In this document: positions 1-7,431 of the stretch, piece by piece | Layout: each line of letters starts with the position of its first letter | Position numbering within the stretch: position 1 is the first letter of the stretch | Source of the DNA: DASXIW01 sp036497785 | GTDB lineage: Bacteria > Pseudomonadota > Alphaproteobacteria > Acetobacterales > Acetobacteraceae | DNA: 21,061 bases | Assembly (NCBI GenBank): GCA_036497785.1 | Contig: DASXIW010000271.1 | Location: 1 to 21,061 of the forward strand | Reading direction: 5' to 3' | The notes under the pieces: generated by a model | Seen by the model: only the letters and a program-made list of their open reading frames with translations | Told to the model about the DNA's origin: nothing | Database searches by the model: none | Made by a program: the position numbers and the translations under genes

Positions 1-939
1 CACCGCCTCGAACAGATCGATCACGCCGCGCACGAACCGCGCCGCAAACACCCGGATGGCCCCGAAATCCAGCAGGTTCAAGGTCGCATCCGGCCGGACC
101 TGGTAATTGCCCAGATGCGGATCGCCATGGATCACCCCATAGCGGTAGAACGGCACGTACCAGGCCTTGAACAGCGCCGCCGCCAGCCGGTTGCGCTCCT
201 CTTGCGGCGGCCCTTCCTCCAGCCTGCGCATCAGCGCCCGGCCATCGAGCCAGCTCATGCTCAGCAGCCGGTCGGTGCTCAACTCCGGAATCGGTGTTGG
301 CACATGCACTTCGGGCACATCCGCCAGCATCAGCTGATACAGCCGCATCTGCGCGGCCTCGCGCGTATAGTCCAGCTCCTCGCGCAGGCGCTCGGCGAGC
401 TCCTTGTAGATCTCGTCCTGCTGGATCGCCCCGTCCATGCGGGCATAGACCGACATGGCCAGCCGCAACTGCCGCAGATCGGCTTCCACGGTGCTGGCCA
501 TGTCTGGATATTGCAATTTGCAAGCGACGTCACGGCCATCTGGCAGCCGCGCGCGATGCACCTGCCCGAGACTGGCCGCGGCGGCGGCTTCCTGACTGAA
601 ACTCGCAAAACGCGACTGCCAGTCCGGTCCCAGCTCGCCGGCCATGCGCCGGCGCACGAAAGCCCAGCCCATGGCGGGCGCATTGGCCTGCAATTGTGCC
701 AATTCGGCCGCGTATTCCGCCGGCAATGCATCCGGTACGGTGGACAAAAACTGCGCCACCTTCATCAGCGGGCCCTTCAACCCACCCAGAATCACCTTCA
801 AATCCTCGGCGTGTTCGGCGCGGTTGGTCTTGATGCCGAAGGCCCGCTCCCCCACCACCCGTGCCGCAATCCCGCCAACGGCGCTGGACGTGCGCGCGAA
901 TCGTCGGATTTCGCCGAACAGCGATGATTGTTCGGCCAT
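1..939 (-). CDS. ABC1/UbiB-family atypical kinase (partial, C-terminus beyond left edge)
   Basis: This is an AarF/UbiB/ADCK-type protein-kinase-like ATPase. The family supports ubiquinone biosynthesis or membrane lipid handling. Read on the minus strand from an ATG at 939, about 313 residues are visible. They include GPLMKVAQFLST (the family's KxGQ region, here KVAQ), an Ala-rich nucleotide loop ending AAAAASLGQVHRA, the catalytic-loop motif HGDPHLGN, and a DFG-type metal site in LLDFGAIR. The start ATG shares its A with the stop of the upstream peptidase gene (TGATG, 937-941), so the two are probably co-transcribed and translationally coupled. The frame stays open to base 1, so the gene is cut by the window edge. 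The family is clear. The exact role, UbiB proper or a paralogue, cannot be decided from this fragment. Confidence 0.88.
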   Translation of the reverse strand, partial: MAEQSSLFGEIRRFARTSSAVGGIAARVVGERAFGIKTNRAEHAEDLKVILGGLKGPLMKVAQFLSTVPDALPAEYAAELAQLQANAPAMGWAFVRRRMAGELGPDWQSRFASFSQEAAAAASLGQVHRARLPDGRDVACKLQYPDMASTVEADLRQLRLAMSVYARMDGAIQQDEIYKELAERLREELDYTREAAQMRLYQLMLADVPEVHVPTPIPELSTDRLLSMSWLDGRALMRRLEEGPPQEERNRLAAALFKAWYVPFYRYGVIHGDPHLGNYQVRPDATLNLLDFGAIRVFAARFVRGVIDLFEAV

Positions 940-2741
940 CAGGCGGTCTTCTCCAGCTCGTCGATGAAGCCGGAAATCACATCGAGCCCCTTACGCCAGA
1001 ACGCCGGATCGGATGCATCGAGCCCGAACGGCGCCAGCAATTCCTTATGCCGCTTGGTGCCGCCGGCACGCAGCATGTCTAGATATTTCGCCTGGAAGCC
1101 GGGATGGCCGGACTGGAACACGCCATACAGCGCATTCACCAGGCAATCGCCGAACGCATAGGCGTACACATAGAACGGCGAGTGGATGAAATGCGGCACA
1201 TAGGCCCAGAACACACTGTAATCAGGCGTGAATTCGAAGGCCGGCCCGAGGCTTTCTTTCTGCACCTGCATCCAGATCTCGCCGATCCGCTCGGCCATCA
1301 CCTCGCCGCCGCGACGCTCGTCATGCAGCAGCGTCTCGAAGCGGTAAAAGGCGGTCTGGCGGACCACCGTGTTCAGCATGTCCTCGACTTTGCCGGCCAG
1401 CATGATCCGCCGCCGCGCGGGATCGGTCTCGGCGTCCAGCAGCGCGCGGAAGGTCAGCATCTCGCCGAACACGCTGGCGGTCTCGGCCAGGGTCAGCGGC
1501 GTGCCGGCCATAAGGTAGCCCTGGCCGCCGGCCAGCACCTGGTGCACGCCGTGCCCCAACTCATGCGCCAGCGTCATCACGTCGCGCGTGCGGCCGTGAT
1601 AGTTCAGCAACAAATATGGATGCGCGCTCGGCACAGTCGGATGGGCGAAGGCGCCGCCCGACTTGCCGGGGCGCGGCGGGACGTCGATCCAGGGATTGGC
1701 GAAGAACCGGCCGCCGATATCGGCCAGTTCCGGGCTGAACGCGCCATAGGCGGCGAGCACGCGGGTCTTCGCCTCGGGCCATGAGACGTCGCGATCCTCG
1801 TCGCCCGGCAGGGGCGCGTTGCGGTCCCAGTGCTGCAGCTTTTCCAGCCCCAGCCATTTCGCCTTCAAATTATAATATCGGTGCGAAAGCCGCGCGTAAT
1901 CGCCGGTGACGGCGCTGACCAGCGCGTCCACCACCTCGTCCTCGACCATATTGGCGCGGTTGCGATAGCTGCCCGGGCGCGGATAGTGGCGCCAGCTGTC
2001 GATGATCTCCTTGTCCTTGGCCAGCGTGTTGGTGGTCAGCGCGAACAGGCGGATGTTCTTGCTGAACACCTCCCCGATCGCCTGCCCGGCCGCCTCGCGC
2101 ACCGCGCGGTCGCGGTCGGACAGCTTGTTCAGCACGGCGCTTACCGTCAGTTCCTCGCCATTCACCGGCACGCGCAGGGCGGCGATCGTCTCGTCGAACA
2201 GGCGCGACCAGGCGGAGCGGCCGGTCACTTCCTTGTCGTGCAGCAGCCGCTCCAGATCGTCGGCCAGCTGATGCGCGCGGAACACCCGCAAATCCCGCAG
2301 CCAGGGCCGCCATTTCGCCAGATCGGGGTCGCTCAGCTTCTGATCCAGCACCGCATCGTCCAACCGGTTCAGCTCCAGCGTGAAGAAGATCAGATGGCTG
2401 GAAATCACCGTCACCCGCTCGTTCATCGACTGGTAGAACCGGCCTATGGCGGGGTCGTTGGAATCGCCGCTGAACAGCAGCTGGGCGTAGGACATCACCC
2501 GGCCGAGAATCTCCTCGATGCCCTCATAGCCGGCGATGGCGGCGGCCAGCGCGGCCCCGCTGAGGCCCGCCAGCCGGCCCGCATGGGCGGCGGCGAAGTC
2601 CTGCACCAGCCTGTCCGCGCGGTCGAGGTCGGCGGCGAGTTCGGCACTGTCCGGGCCGGGATAGAGGTCGGCGAGATTCCATGTGGGAAGCTCTGCCTCG
2701 CCGCCGATCGGAGAAGCGGCGCCGGCGTGTCCGTCGGGCAT
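939..2741 (-). CDS. pepF: Oligoendopeptidase F (M3 family zinc metallopeptidase)
   Basis: A cytoplasmic zinc peptidase that cleaves short peptides. The protein is 600 residues, normal for the bacterial PepF/M3B family, if it starts at the ATG at 2741 (MPDGHAGAASP). The frame is open much further upstream (to 4166), but that part only mirrors the opposite-strand acyl-CoA synthetase gene and lacks family sequence. The zinc site LAHELGHGVHQ (HExxH near residue 393) is followed by the usual downstream helix with GEMLTF and by a C-terminal half containing SPFYVYAYAFGDCLVNALY, typical of M3B enzymes. A purine-rich stretch (AGGACAGGACA) lies just upstream of the start. The stop overlaps the ABC1 kinase start by one base, so this is the first gene of a two-gene operon. 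It is divergent from the acyl-CoA synthetase, and the short intervening region must hold both promoters. Confidence 0.93.
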   Translation of the reverse strand: MPDGHAGAASPIGGEAELPTWNLADLYPGPDSAELAADLDRADRLVQDFAAAHAGRLAGLSGAALAAAIAGYEGIEEILGRVMSYAQLLFSGDSNDPAIGRFYQSMNERVTVISSHLIFFTLELNRLDDAVLDQKLSDPDLAKWRPWLRDLRVFRAHQLADDLERLLHDKEVTGRSAWSRLFDETIAALRVPVNGEELTVSAVLNKLSDRDRAVREAAGQAIGEVFSKNIRLFALTTNTLAKDKEIIDSWRHYPRPGSYRNRANMVEDEVVDALVSAVTGDYARLSHRYYNLKAKWLGLEKLQHWDRNAPLPGDEDRDVSWPEAKTRVLAAYGAFSPELADIGGRFFANPWIDVPPRPGKSGGAFAHPTVPSAHPYLLLNYHGRTRDVMTLAHELGHGVHQVLAGGQGYLMAGTPLTLAETASVFGEMLTFRALLDAETDPARRRIMLAGKVEDMLNTVVRQTAFYRFETLLHDERRGGEVMAERIGEIWMQVQKESLGPAFEFTPDYSVFWAYVPHFIHSPFYVYAYAFGDCLVNALYGVFQSGHPGFQAKYLDMLRAGGTKRHKELLAPFGLDASDPAFWRKGLDVISGFIDELEKTA

Positions 2742-2855
2742 GTTCGGGGTGTCCTGTCCTGCTGGTCGTGCCGACAGATGTAAGTTATGCGGTGGGAACG
2801 TCAAAGGGTGGCGCCGCCATGGCTTGCGCAGGGTGGCATGGGAGGGATGGAGGCG

Positions 2856-4559
2856 ATGCTGGACCGTTACCCGCAATGGCCCAATCTGGCGGCCATGATG
2901 TTCGATCTTGCGCGGCGCTGGCCGGAGCGCCCGATGCTGCGCGCCTTCCGCGGCGGAGAGTGGCAGAGCCTGAGCTGGGGCGGATTCGCCCGCCGCGCCG
3001 CCGCCCTCGCCCGCGCCCTGCGCGCGGCCGGAGTCGCCGCCGGGGACCGGGTGGTGATCGTGAGCGAGAACCGGCCGGAATACCCGATCCTGGAGACCGC
3101 GCTGATGGCGATCCGCGCCGTGCCGGTGCCCGCCTATACCACCAACACGATCGACGATCACGCCCATATCCTGCGCGACAGCGCCGCCCGCGCGGCGGTG
3201 GCCTCCACCGCCGCGCTGGCCGCGCGGCTGGCCAAGGCTGCACCGCTCGAACTGCTGGTGGTGATGGAAGACGCCGCCGGGCCCGCGCTGGAGGGACTGC
3301 GCGTCCTGCACTGGAACGATCTGATCGATGACGGCAACGGCCCCGAGGACATCGCGGCCGAAGTGGCGCTGATCCCGCCTGGGGCGCTGGCCTGCATCAT
3401 CTATACCTCCGGCACTGGCGGCGCCCCGCGCGGCGTGATGCTGCCGCACCGGGCCATCCTGTCCAATTGCGCGGGCGCGTTCGAACTGGTGCGCGCCCTG
3501 CCCCTGGAGGGCGGCCGGTACCTGTCCTTCCTGCCTTTGGCGCATGCCTACGAGCATACCGCCGGCCAGTTCTTCATGCTCAGCATCGGCCTGGAAGTGG
3601 CCTATGCGCGCGGCGTGGAACACCTCGCCGCCGACATGCTGACGGTGCAGCCGGCCATACTGACCATGGTGCCGCGCGTGCTGGAGGTCATCCGCTCCCG
3701 CATACAGGGCCAGGTGGCCCGCCAGCCGGCCTGGCAGCAACGCCTGTTCGCCCGCGCCATCGCCATCGGCCAGCGCCGCACCGAACACCAGGCTCTGACC
3801 CTGGGCGAGCGCCTGCTGGACCCGCTGCTGGAGATATTGGTGCGCCGGAAGATCCGCGCCCGCTTCGGCGGCAAGCTGGTCGCAGCCGTGTCCGGTGGCG
3901 CCCGGCTGGAGCCGGAGGTCGGGCGATTCTTCCTGGGGATCGGCATCACGCTGGTGCAAGGCTACGGCCAGAGCGAGGCCGGCCCGATCATCTCCGCCAA
4001 CAACCCGGACAGTATTCGCATCGATACGGTCGGCCGCCCGCTGCGCGGCGTCGAACTGCGCATCGCCGATGACGGCGAAATCCTGGTGCGCGGCGAGCTG
4101 GTGATGGACGGCTATTGGGGCCGCCCGGATGAGACCGGCAACGCGATACGTGACGGCTGGCTGCATACGGGCGATATCGGCACGCTGGATGCCGATGGCT
4201 ATCTGCGCGTCACCGACCGCAAGAAGGACATGATCGTCCTGTCCGGCGGCGAAAACATCTCACCCGCGCGAATCGAAGGCATGCTGATCGCCGAACCCGC
4301 CTTGGCCCAGGCCGTGGTGTTCGGCGAAGGCCGCGCCGGCCTGACCGCGCTGGTGGTGCCGCATGAAGGCTTCGACGAGCTGGCCGCGGCCGCCGCCGTC
4401 ACCGCCGTGAATGCCCGCCTGTCCGTCACCGAACGCATCCGCCGCCACGCGGTGGTGGCGCCGTTCACCATCGATAACGGGCTGATGACCGCCACCCAGA
4501 AAATCCGGCGGCATCTGGTGCGGGCGGCACATGCGGATGTGTTGGAGCGGTTGGGGTAG
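2856..4559 (+). CDS. Long-chain acyl-CoA synthetase (AMP-forming, ANL superfamily)
   Basis: It activates a fatty acid to acyl-AMP and then acyl-CoA, feeding beta-oxidation or lipid synthesis. With the ATG at 2856 the protein has 567 residues. The core motifs are in order: the P-loop-like IIYTSGTGGAPRGVML near residue 182, GYGQSEAGP (A5), GWLHTGDIG (A7), the hinge RKKDMIVLSGGENI near residue 454, and the catalytic C-terminal lysine in ATQKIRRH near residue 547. Second-position Gly in SGTGG replaces the usual Thr. Several in-frame ATGs crowd the start (2787, 2838, 2847, 2856). I chose 2856 because GGAGG at 2841-2845 is well spaced from it and homology begins at LDRYPQWPNL. The upstream choices would add up to 23 residues. 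The substrate chain length cannot be read from the sequence. Confidence 0.9.
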   Translation: MLDRYPQWPNLAAMMFDLARRWPERPMLRAFRGGEWQSLSWGGFARRAAALARALRAAGVAAGDRVVIVSENRPEYPILETALMAIRAVPVPAYTTNTIDDHAHILRDSAARAAVASTAALAARLAKAAPLELLVVMEDAAGPALEGLRVLHWNDLIDDGNGPEDIAAEVALIPPGALACIIYTSGTGGAPRGVMLPHRAILSNCAGAFELVRALPLEGGRYLSFLPLAHAYEHTAGQFFMLSIGLEVAYARGVEHLAADMLTVQPAILTMVPRVLEVIRSRIQGQVARQPAWQQRLFARAIAIGQRRTEHQALTLGERLLDPLLEILVRRKIRARFGGKLVAAVSGGARLEPEVGRFFLGIGITLVQGYGQSEAGPIISANNPDSIRIDTVGRPLRGVELRIADDGEILVRGELVMDGYWGRPDETGNAIRDGWLHTGDIGTLDADGYLRVTDRKKDMIVLSGGENISPARIEGMLIAEPALAQAVVFGEGRAGLTALVVPHEGFDELAAAAAVTAVNARLSVTERIRRHAVVAPFTIDNGLMTATQKIRRHLVRAAHADVLERLG

Positions 4560-4575
4560 CAAGGCAAAGGCAAGG

Positions 4576-4660
4576 CGAGGGCTCTGCCCTCGACCCGCAA
4601 AGGGGCATTGGCCCCTTTGACCCCGGGACCCGGTTGAAGGCCGGCAGGCTGTTTTCAACC
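4576..4660. repeat. Intergenic hairpin element (three inverted repeats) after the acyl-CoA synthetase
   Basis: Three stem-loops follow each other directly: CGAGGGC/GCCCTCG with a TCT loop (4576-4592), CAAAGGGGC/GCCCCTTTG with an ATTG loop (4598-4619), and GGTTGAA/TTCAACC (4632-4660). The first two with the linker GACCCGC, ending TTTGACCCC, match in form a modular intergenic repeat that I recall from many Acetobacteraceae and related alphaproteobacterial genomes. None has a T-tract, so termination would be by structure rather than as a classical intrinsic terminator. The remaining bases to 4727 are the leader of the methyltransferase gene. The element marks the left edge of the R-M insertion. 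Confidence 0.6.
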
Positions 4661-4727
4661 GAGATGGCATGGCATCCTCAAATTGGGACTCCGATTCGCG
4701 GGACCGACACAAAAAGGTAGCGACGGC

Positions 4728-5840
4728 ATGGCTTTGGCTCGGCAGGCGGTAAAACCGGAGCGGAAGCCGCGTCTGGCCCTGGCATACAGCCGGGATGACT
4801 TGTCGAACACGCCGCTTCCGGAGCGCGTGGCGGATTACCCTGAGCTTCGCTACATGGGCTCGAAGCGCCGGCTCCTGCCCTGGATTCACGGTGTCCTCCG
4901 GACCCTGAAATTCGAGACGGCTGCAGACCCCTTCGTGGGTAGCGGGGCGGTCGCCTACCTGATGAAGGCGATGGGCAAGCGGGTCGTCGCGTCGGACTTT
5001 CTGAACTTTCCCGCGGTGCTGGCGGCGGCCACGGTTGCAAATTCGAAGCATCGCCTGGATGGCCCCGCGATGGCGAGGTTGCTCGCGCCCGCATCGGAGG
5101 CGCCGGATTTCATTGAGCGTACCTACGCCGGCATTTTCTATACCCCGGACGACCTGCGCTTCCTGGACAAGGTGTCCGCGAACATCGCGAAACTGGAAAA
5201 CCCATCGCAGAGGGCTATGGCCCGCGCCGCGCTCATTCGGTCGTGCCTCAAGAAACAGCCACGGGGCGTGTTTACCGTGTCCGGCGACTTGTCGCACTAC
5301 GATGACGGGCGGAGGGACCTTCGGCTCACAATCGAAGAGCACTTCATCGAACAGGCCGAGGCGTTCAACCAGATCGTCTTCGATAATGGCCGCCGAAACA
5401 CCGCAAAGCGCTCGGATGTCTTCAAGCTCAAGCCTGGCGGCATCGACCTTGTCTATCTGGACCCGCCCTACGTGCCGCGCTCGGACGACAACTGCTACGT
5501 CAAGCGCTACCACTTCCTGGAAGGGCTATCATGCTACTGGCAGGGCCTTCGTATCATGGAAGATACGAAGGTTAAGAAAATCGAGAAGCCTTACACCCCG
5601 TTTAGCTATCGGCGAAAAGCTGTCGAAGCGTTTGATCGCCTGTTCCAAATCTATCACAACAGCATCATCGTCCTTTCATACAGCAGCAACGGATATCCGG
5701 ACCTGGACGAACTCGAAGCCTTGATGCGCCGGTACAAGCGGAGCGTCATCACGTATGAGAGACCGCATCGATACCATTTTGGTACGCACCACAAGGTGGA
5801 GCGGGCAGAGGTCCAGGAATACCTCATCATCGGCCGCTAG
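4728..5840 (+). CDS. Type II DNA adenine-N6 methyltransferase (D12/Dam-like class)
   Basis: It methylates adenine in a specific DNA site and would protect the host from the endonuclease encoded downstream. The protein is 370 residues. The alpha-class order is visible: motif X as RYMGSKRRLLPWI, the AdoMet-binding motif I as DPFVGSGAVAYL near residue 67, and catalytic motif IV as LVYLDPPYVP (DPPY near residue 245). A TTG at 4683 would extend the frame, but the ATG at 4728 has a purine-rich AAAGGTAG about eight bases upstream and fits the family better. Codon use is less GC-biased than in flanking genes, suggesting horizontal transfer. The TAG stop lies inside the first bases of the repeat at 5838-5939. 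Specificity is not readable. The partner's DpnII-like fold makes GATC or a related site a reasonable guess. Confidence 0.88.
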   Translation: MALARQAVKPERKPRLALAYSRDDLSNTPLPERVADYPELRYMGSKRRLLPWIHGVLRTLKFETAADPFVGSGAVAYLMKAMGKRVVASDFLNFPAVLAAATVANSKHRLDGPAMARLLAPASEAPDFIERTYAGIFYTPDDLRFLDKVSANIAKLENPSQRAMARAALIRSCLKKQPRGVFTVSGDLSHYDDGRRDLRLTIEEHFIEQAEAFNQIVFDNGRRNTAKRSDVFKLKPGGIDLVYLDPPYVPRSDDNCYVKRYHFLEGLSCYWQGLRIMEDTKVKKIEKPYTPFSYRRKAVEAFDRLFQIYHNSIIVLSYSSNGYPDLDELEALMRRYKRSVITYERPHRYHFGTHHKVERAEVQEYLIIGR

Positions 5841-5939
5841 AGCATGATGACTTCTGACAGGCGAAGCCATGCTCTAGCTCCTTGTTTTGACGAGCAATTT
5901 TATGGCTCGGCGATTCCACCTAAAGCCATATTGCTCTAA
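5838..5939 (-). repeat. Bipartite two-hairpin repeat, copy A (between methyltransferase and endonuclease)
   Basis: This 102-bp intergenic element matches, in reverse complement, the sequence at 19029-19132. On the plus strand, hairpin II (5838-5876) pairs TAGAGCATG with CATGCTCTA, plus an inner CTTC/GAAG pairing. Hairpin I (5892-5936) pairs GAGCAA with TTGCTC and TATGGCT with AGCCATA, around a loop holding GTGGAATC (read on the minus strand). The outer ends TTAGAGCA and TGCTCTA are inverted, as in REP/BIME- or MITE-like elements. It encodes nothing apparent. It supplies the methyltransferase TAG stop and ends four bases before the endonuclease ATG, so the endonuclease has no visible Shine-Dalgarno sequence. 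Confidence 0.85.
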
Positions 5940-5942
5940 CCG

Positions 5943-6809
5943 ATGCGCGTTATCGTTCAAACCCTCGATGAACTTGTAGGAAGCCTGCGGCCCCTGACGG
6001 TCGAGTGGCAGGATGACGTTGCCCATCGTGTTGTTGACCGTCTCAAGGGTTTCCCTGTCCAGGACGCGTACACCGAGGCGGATGTCCGGCGAATTCTGGA
6101 GAACGGCGAGACGGCCAGGAAACTCACATCGAAGGATTTCGAGGACGGGCTGCTCATTATCCGTCTGTTCCTGGGCCTGTCCAGGGACCAGTTCAGCGGT
6201 GTTCTGGCGGATGCACTTGGACCCGGAGGGAGCGGACTAAAGCGATACCAGAAAGACCCGGCGTTCTTCCTCGCGCGCCTGACGGACCTTGGGCTATTGG
6301 ATGCGATGGTGGCCGAGGCGACCCGCCAACTTCACTGGAGCGACACTCTGGTTGAGCGCCTGCGCAGCGGCCGGGGGAGCGCCATTTCAGGTCAGAAACG
6401 GGGTCGAGGAGCTGAGGACTTCGCGGAAGAGGTCATCCGCAAAGTGTTCGCAGACCGGTTCGAGCCGCGCGTGACTTTCACCGGGCGAGAAGGGCGCCGG
6501 GCGAAATGCGATTTCGCCATCCCGTCGAAGGACTCTCCCCGCATCCTCATTGAATCCAAGGGCTACGGCGCGACAGGTTCGAAAATGACGGATGTTGTTG
6601 GAGATATCGAGAAAATCATAAGCGCCAAGCGGGCCGACAGCACATTCCTGCTCTTCACCGACGGCTTGACCTGGAAGCAGCGGCAGTCGGACCTACGGAA
6701 GATTGTCCACTATCAAAACATTGGGGACATCGCCCGCGTCTACACGCACGCAATGGCGGACCAGTTCGAAGCGGACCTCCGCACGCTCAAAGCGGAATAC
6801 GGAATCTGA
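5943..6809 (+). CDS. Type II restriction endonuclease, DpnII/MboI family-like, PD-(D/E)xK fold
   Basis: The predicted DNA-cutting half of the R-M pair, 288 residues. The nuclease core is in the C-terminal third: KCDFAIPSK (Asp190), then LIESKGYG with Glu204 and Lys206 forming D-x(13)-ExK, followed by GATGSKMTDVVGDIEKII. This arrangement, and the later TFLLFTDGLTWKQRQSDL plus QNIGDIARVYTH, resemble the IExxFYxxxGSK and TDGxGW blocks of DpnII/MboI-type enzymes as I remember them. The N-terminal ~150 residues look helical and may be the recognition domain. The only plausible start is the ATG at 5943. It has no recognisable ribosome-binding site because copy A of the repeat ends just upstream. 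All catalytic residues are present, so the enzyme could be active. Family call good, specificity unknown. Confidence 0.75.
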   Translation: MRVIVQTLDELVGSLRPLTVEWQDDVAHRVVDRLKGFPVQDAYTEADVRRILENGETARKLTSKDFEDGLLIIRLFLGLSRDQFSGVLADALGPGGSGLKRYQKDPAFFLARLTDLGLLDAMVAEATRQLHWSDTLVERLRSGRGSAISGQKRGRGAEDFAEEVIRKVFADRFEPRVTFTGREGRRAKCDFAIPSKDSPRILIESKGYGATGSKMTDVVGDIEKIISAKRADSTFLLFTDGLTWKQRQSDLRKIVHYQNIGDIARVYTHAMADQFEADLRTLKAEYGI

Positions 6810-6861
6810 GCTGAGTTCGCGCCCCATGCCTGGGAAGCTGGGGTCCCTCTTCGCTGTCGAT

Positions 6862-7431
6862 TCACACGTCCTGGCTTTGCCACATCCGCATCAGAGTCCT
6901 GCGTCCGCGCAGATGGTTGTGGATGGCCGCCGCGGCGTGGCCGCCCGCAAGCACCACGAGCAGGATCGCCATGATTCGGTGGACCAGCCTGAGTGCGGCA
7001 AACCAGGTGGGGTCCGGGCCGACGAGATGTGGGATTGGGATCACACCCAGAAAAAGAGTCGGTATTCGCGTGGTGGACGTTGCCGCCGTGAAATAGCCGA
7101 GCGCGGGGGTCGCGAGGAGGACGGCATATAGCAGAGCGTGCATGGCACTCGCTGCACGGCGTTGCCAGGCCGGCATGTCGTCATCCCAACCCGGGCGCCC
7201 TCGTCTGGCACGAACCAGCAACCGTATGACGGCAAGCGCAAAGACCAACATGCCGAGTGACTTATGGAGTTGGTAGAGGAGGAATTTCACGAGCAGCTGG
7301 CTGAGTGGAAACCCGACCATGAGCCAGCCGAGCGGAAAGGCCAGCAGCACGAGTGAAGCTGTCCACCAATGCAGGCGCCGTTGCGCCCTCGTCCATGCCA
7401 AGGGCGGATCAGTTCGCACGGAACGTTTCAC
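6862..7431 (-). CDS. Cytochrome b561 family protein (prokaryotic, YceJ-like)
   Basis: A small inner-membrane diheme cytochrome, 189 residues, with four hydrophobic helices. Likely heme ligands are His21 (RRLHWW), His56 (YQLHKSLG), His98 (AMHALLY) and His151 (RLVHRIM), the usual pattern of the family. Members pass electrons between quinol and periplasmic acceptors; YceJ is linked to the YceI lipocalin-like protein. The start is a GTG at 7431, inside the last 23 bases of the YceI frame. No good ribosome-binding site is visible, so translation may depend on coupling to YceI. No later in-frame start keeps the first heme helix. The gene is convergent with the restriction endonuclease, about 50 bp away. 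Confidence 0.88.
   Translation of the reverse strand: MKRSVRTDPPLAWTRAQRRLHWWTASLVLLAFPLGWLMVGFPLSQLLVKFLLYQLHKSLGMLVFALAVIRLLVRARRGRPGWDDDMPAWQRRAASAMHALLYAVLLATPALGYFTAATSTTRIPTLFLGVIPIPHLVGPDPTWFAALRLVHRIMAILLVVLAGGHAAAAIHNHLRGRRTLMRMWQSQDV

Noticed and set aside
1104..1784. 226-residue plus-strand ORF
   Set aside because: It is antisense to the catalytic part of the peptidase, which has clear HExxH evidence.
2742..4166. Long N-terminal extension of the oligoendopeptidase frame
   Set aside because: It is antisense to the acyl-CoA synthetase gene, with Gln/His/Arg-rich mirror composition; family homology begins after 2741.
4260..5513. 417-residue minus-strand ORF
   Set aside because: It spans the end of the synthetase and the methyltransferase in antisense; the composition is a mirror and there are no motifs.
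5838..6809. Transposon or IS remnant carrying the R-M genes
   Set aside because: No transposase, no matching terminal repeats around the pair and no target-site duplication were seen; only the small two-hairpin element is present.
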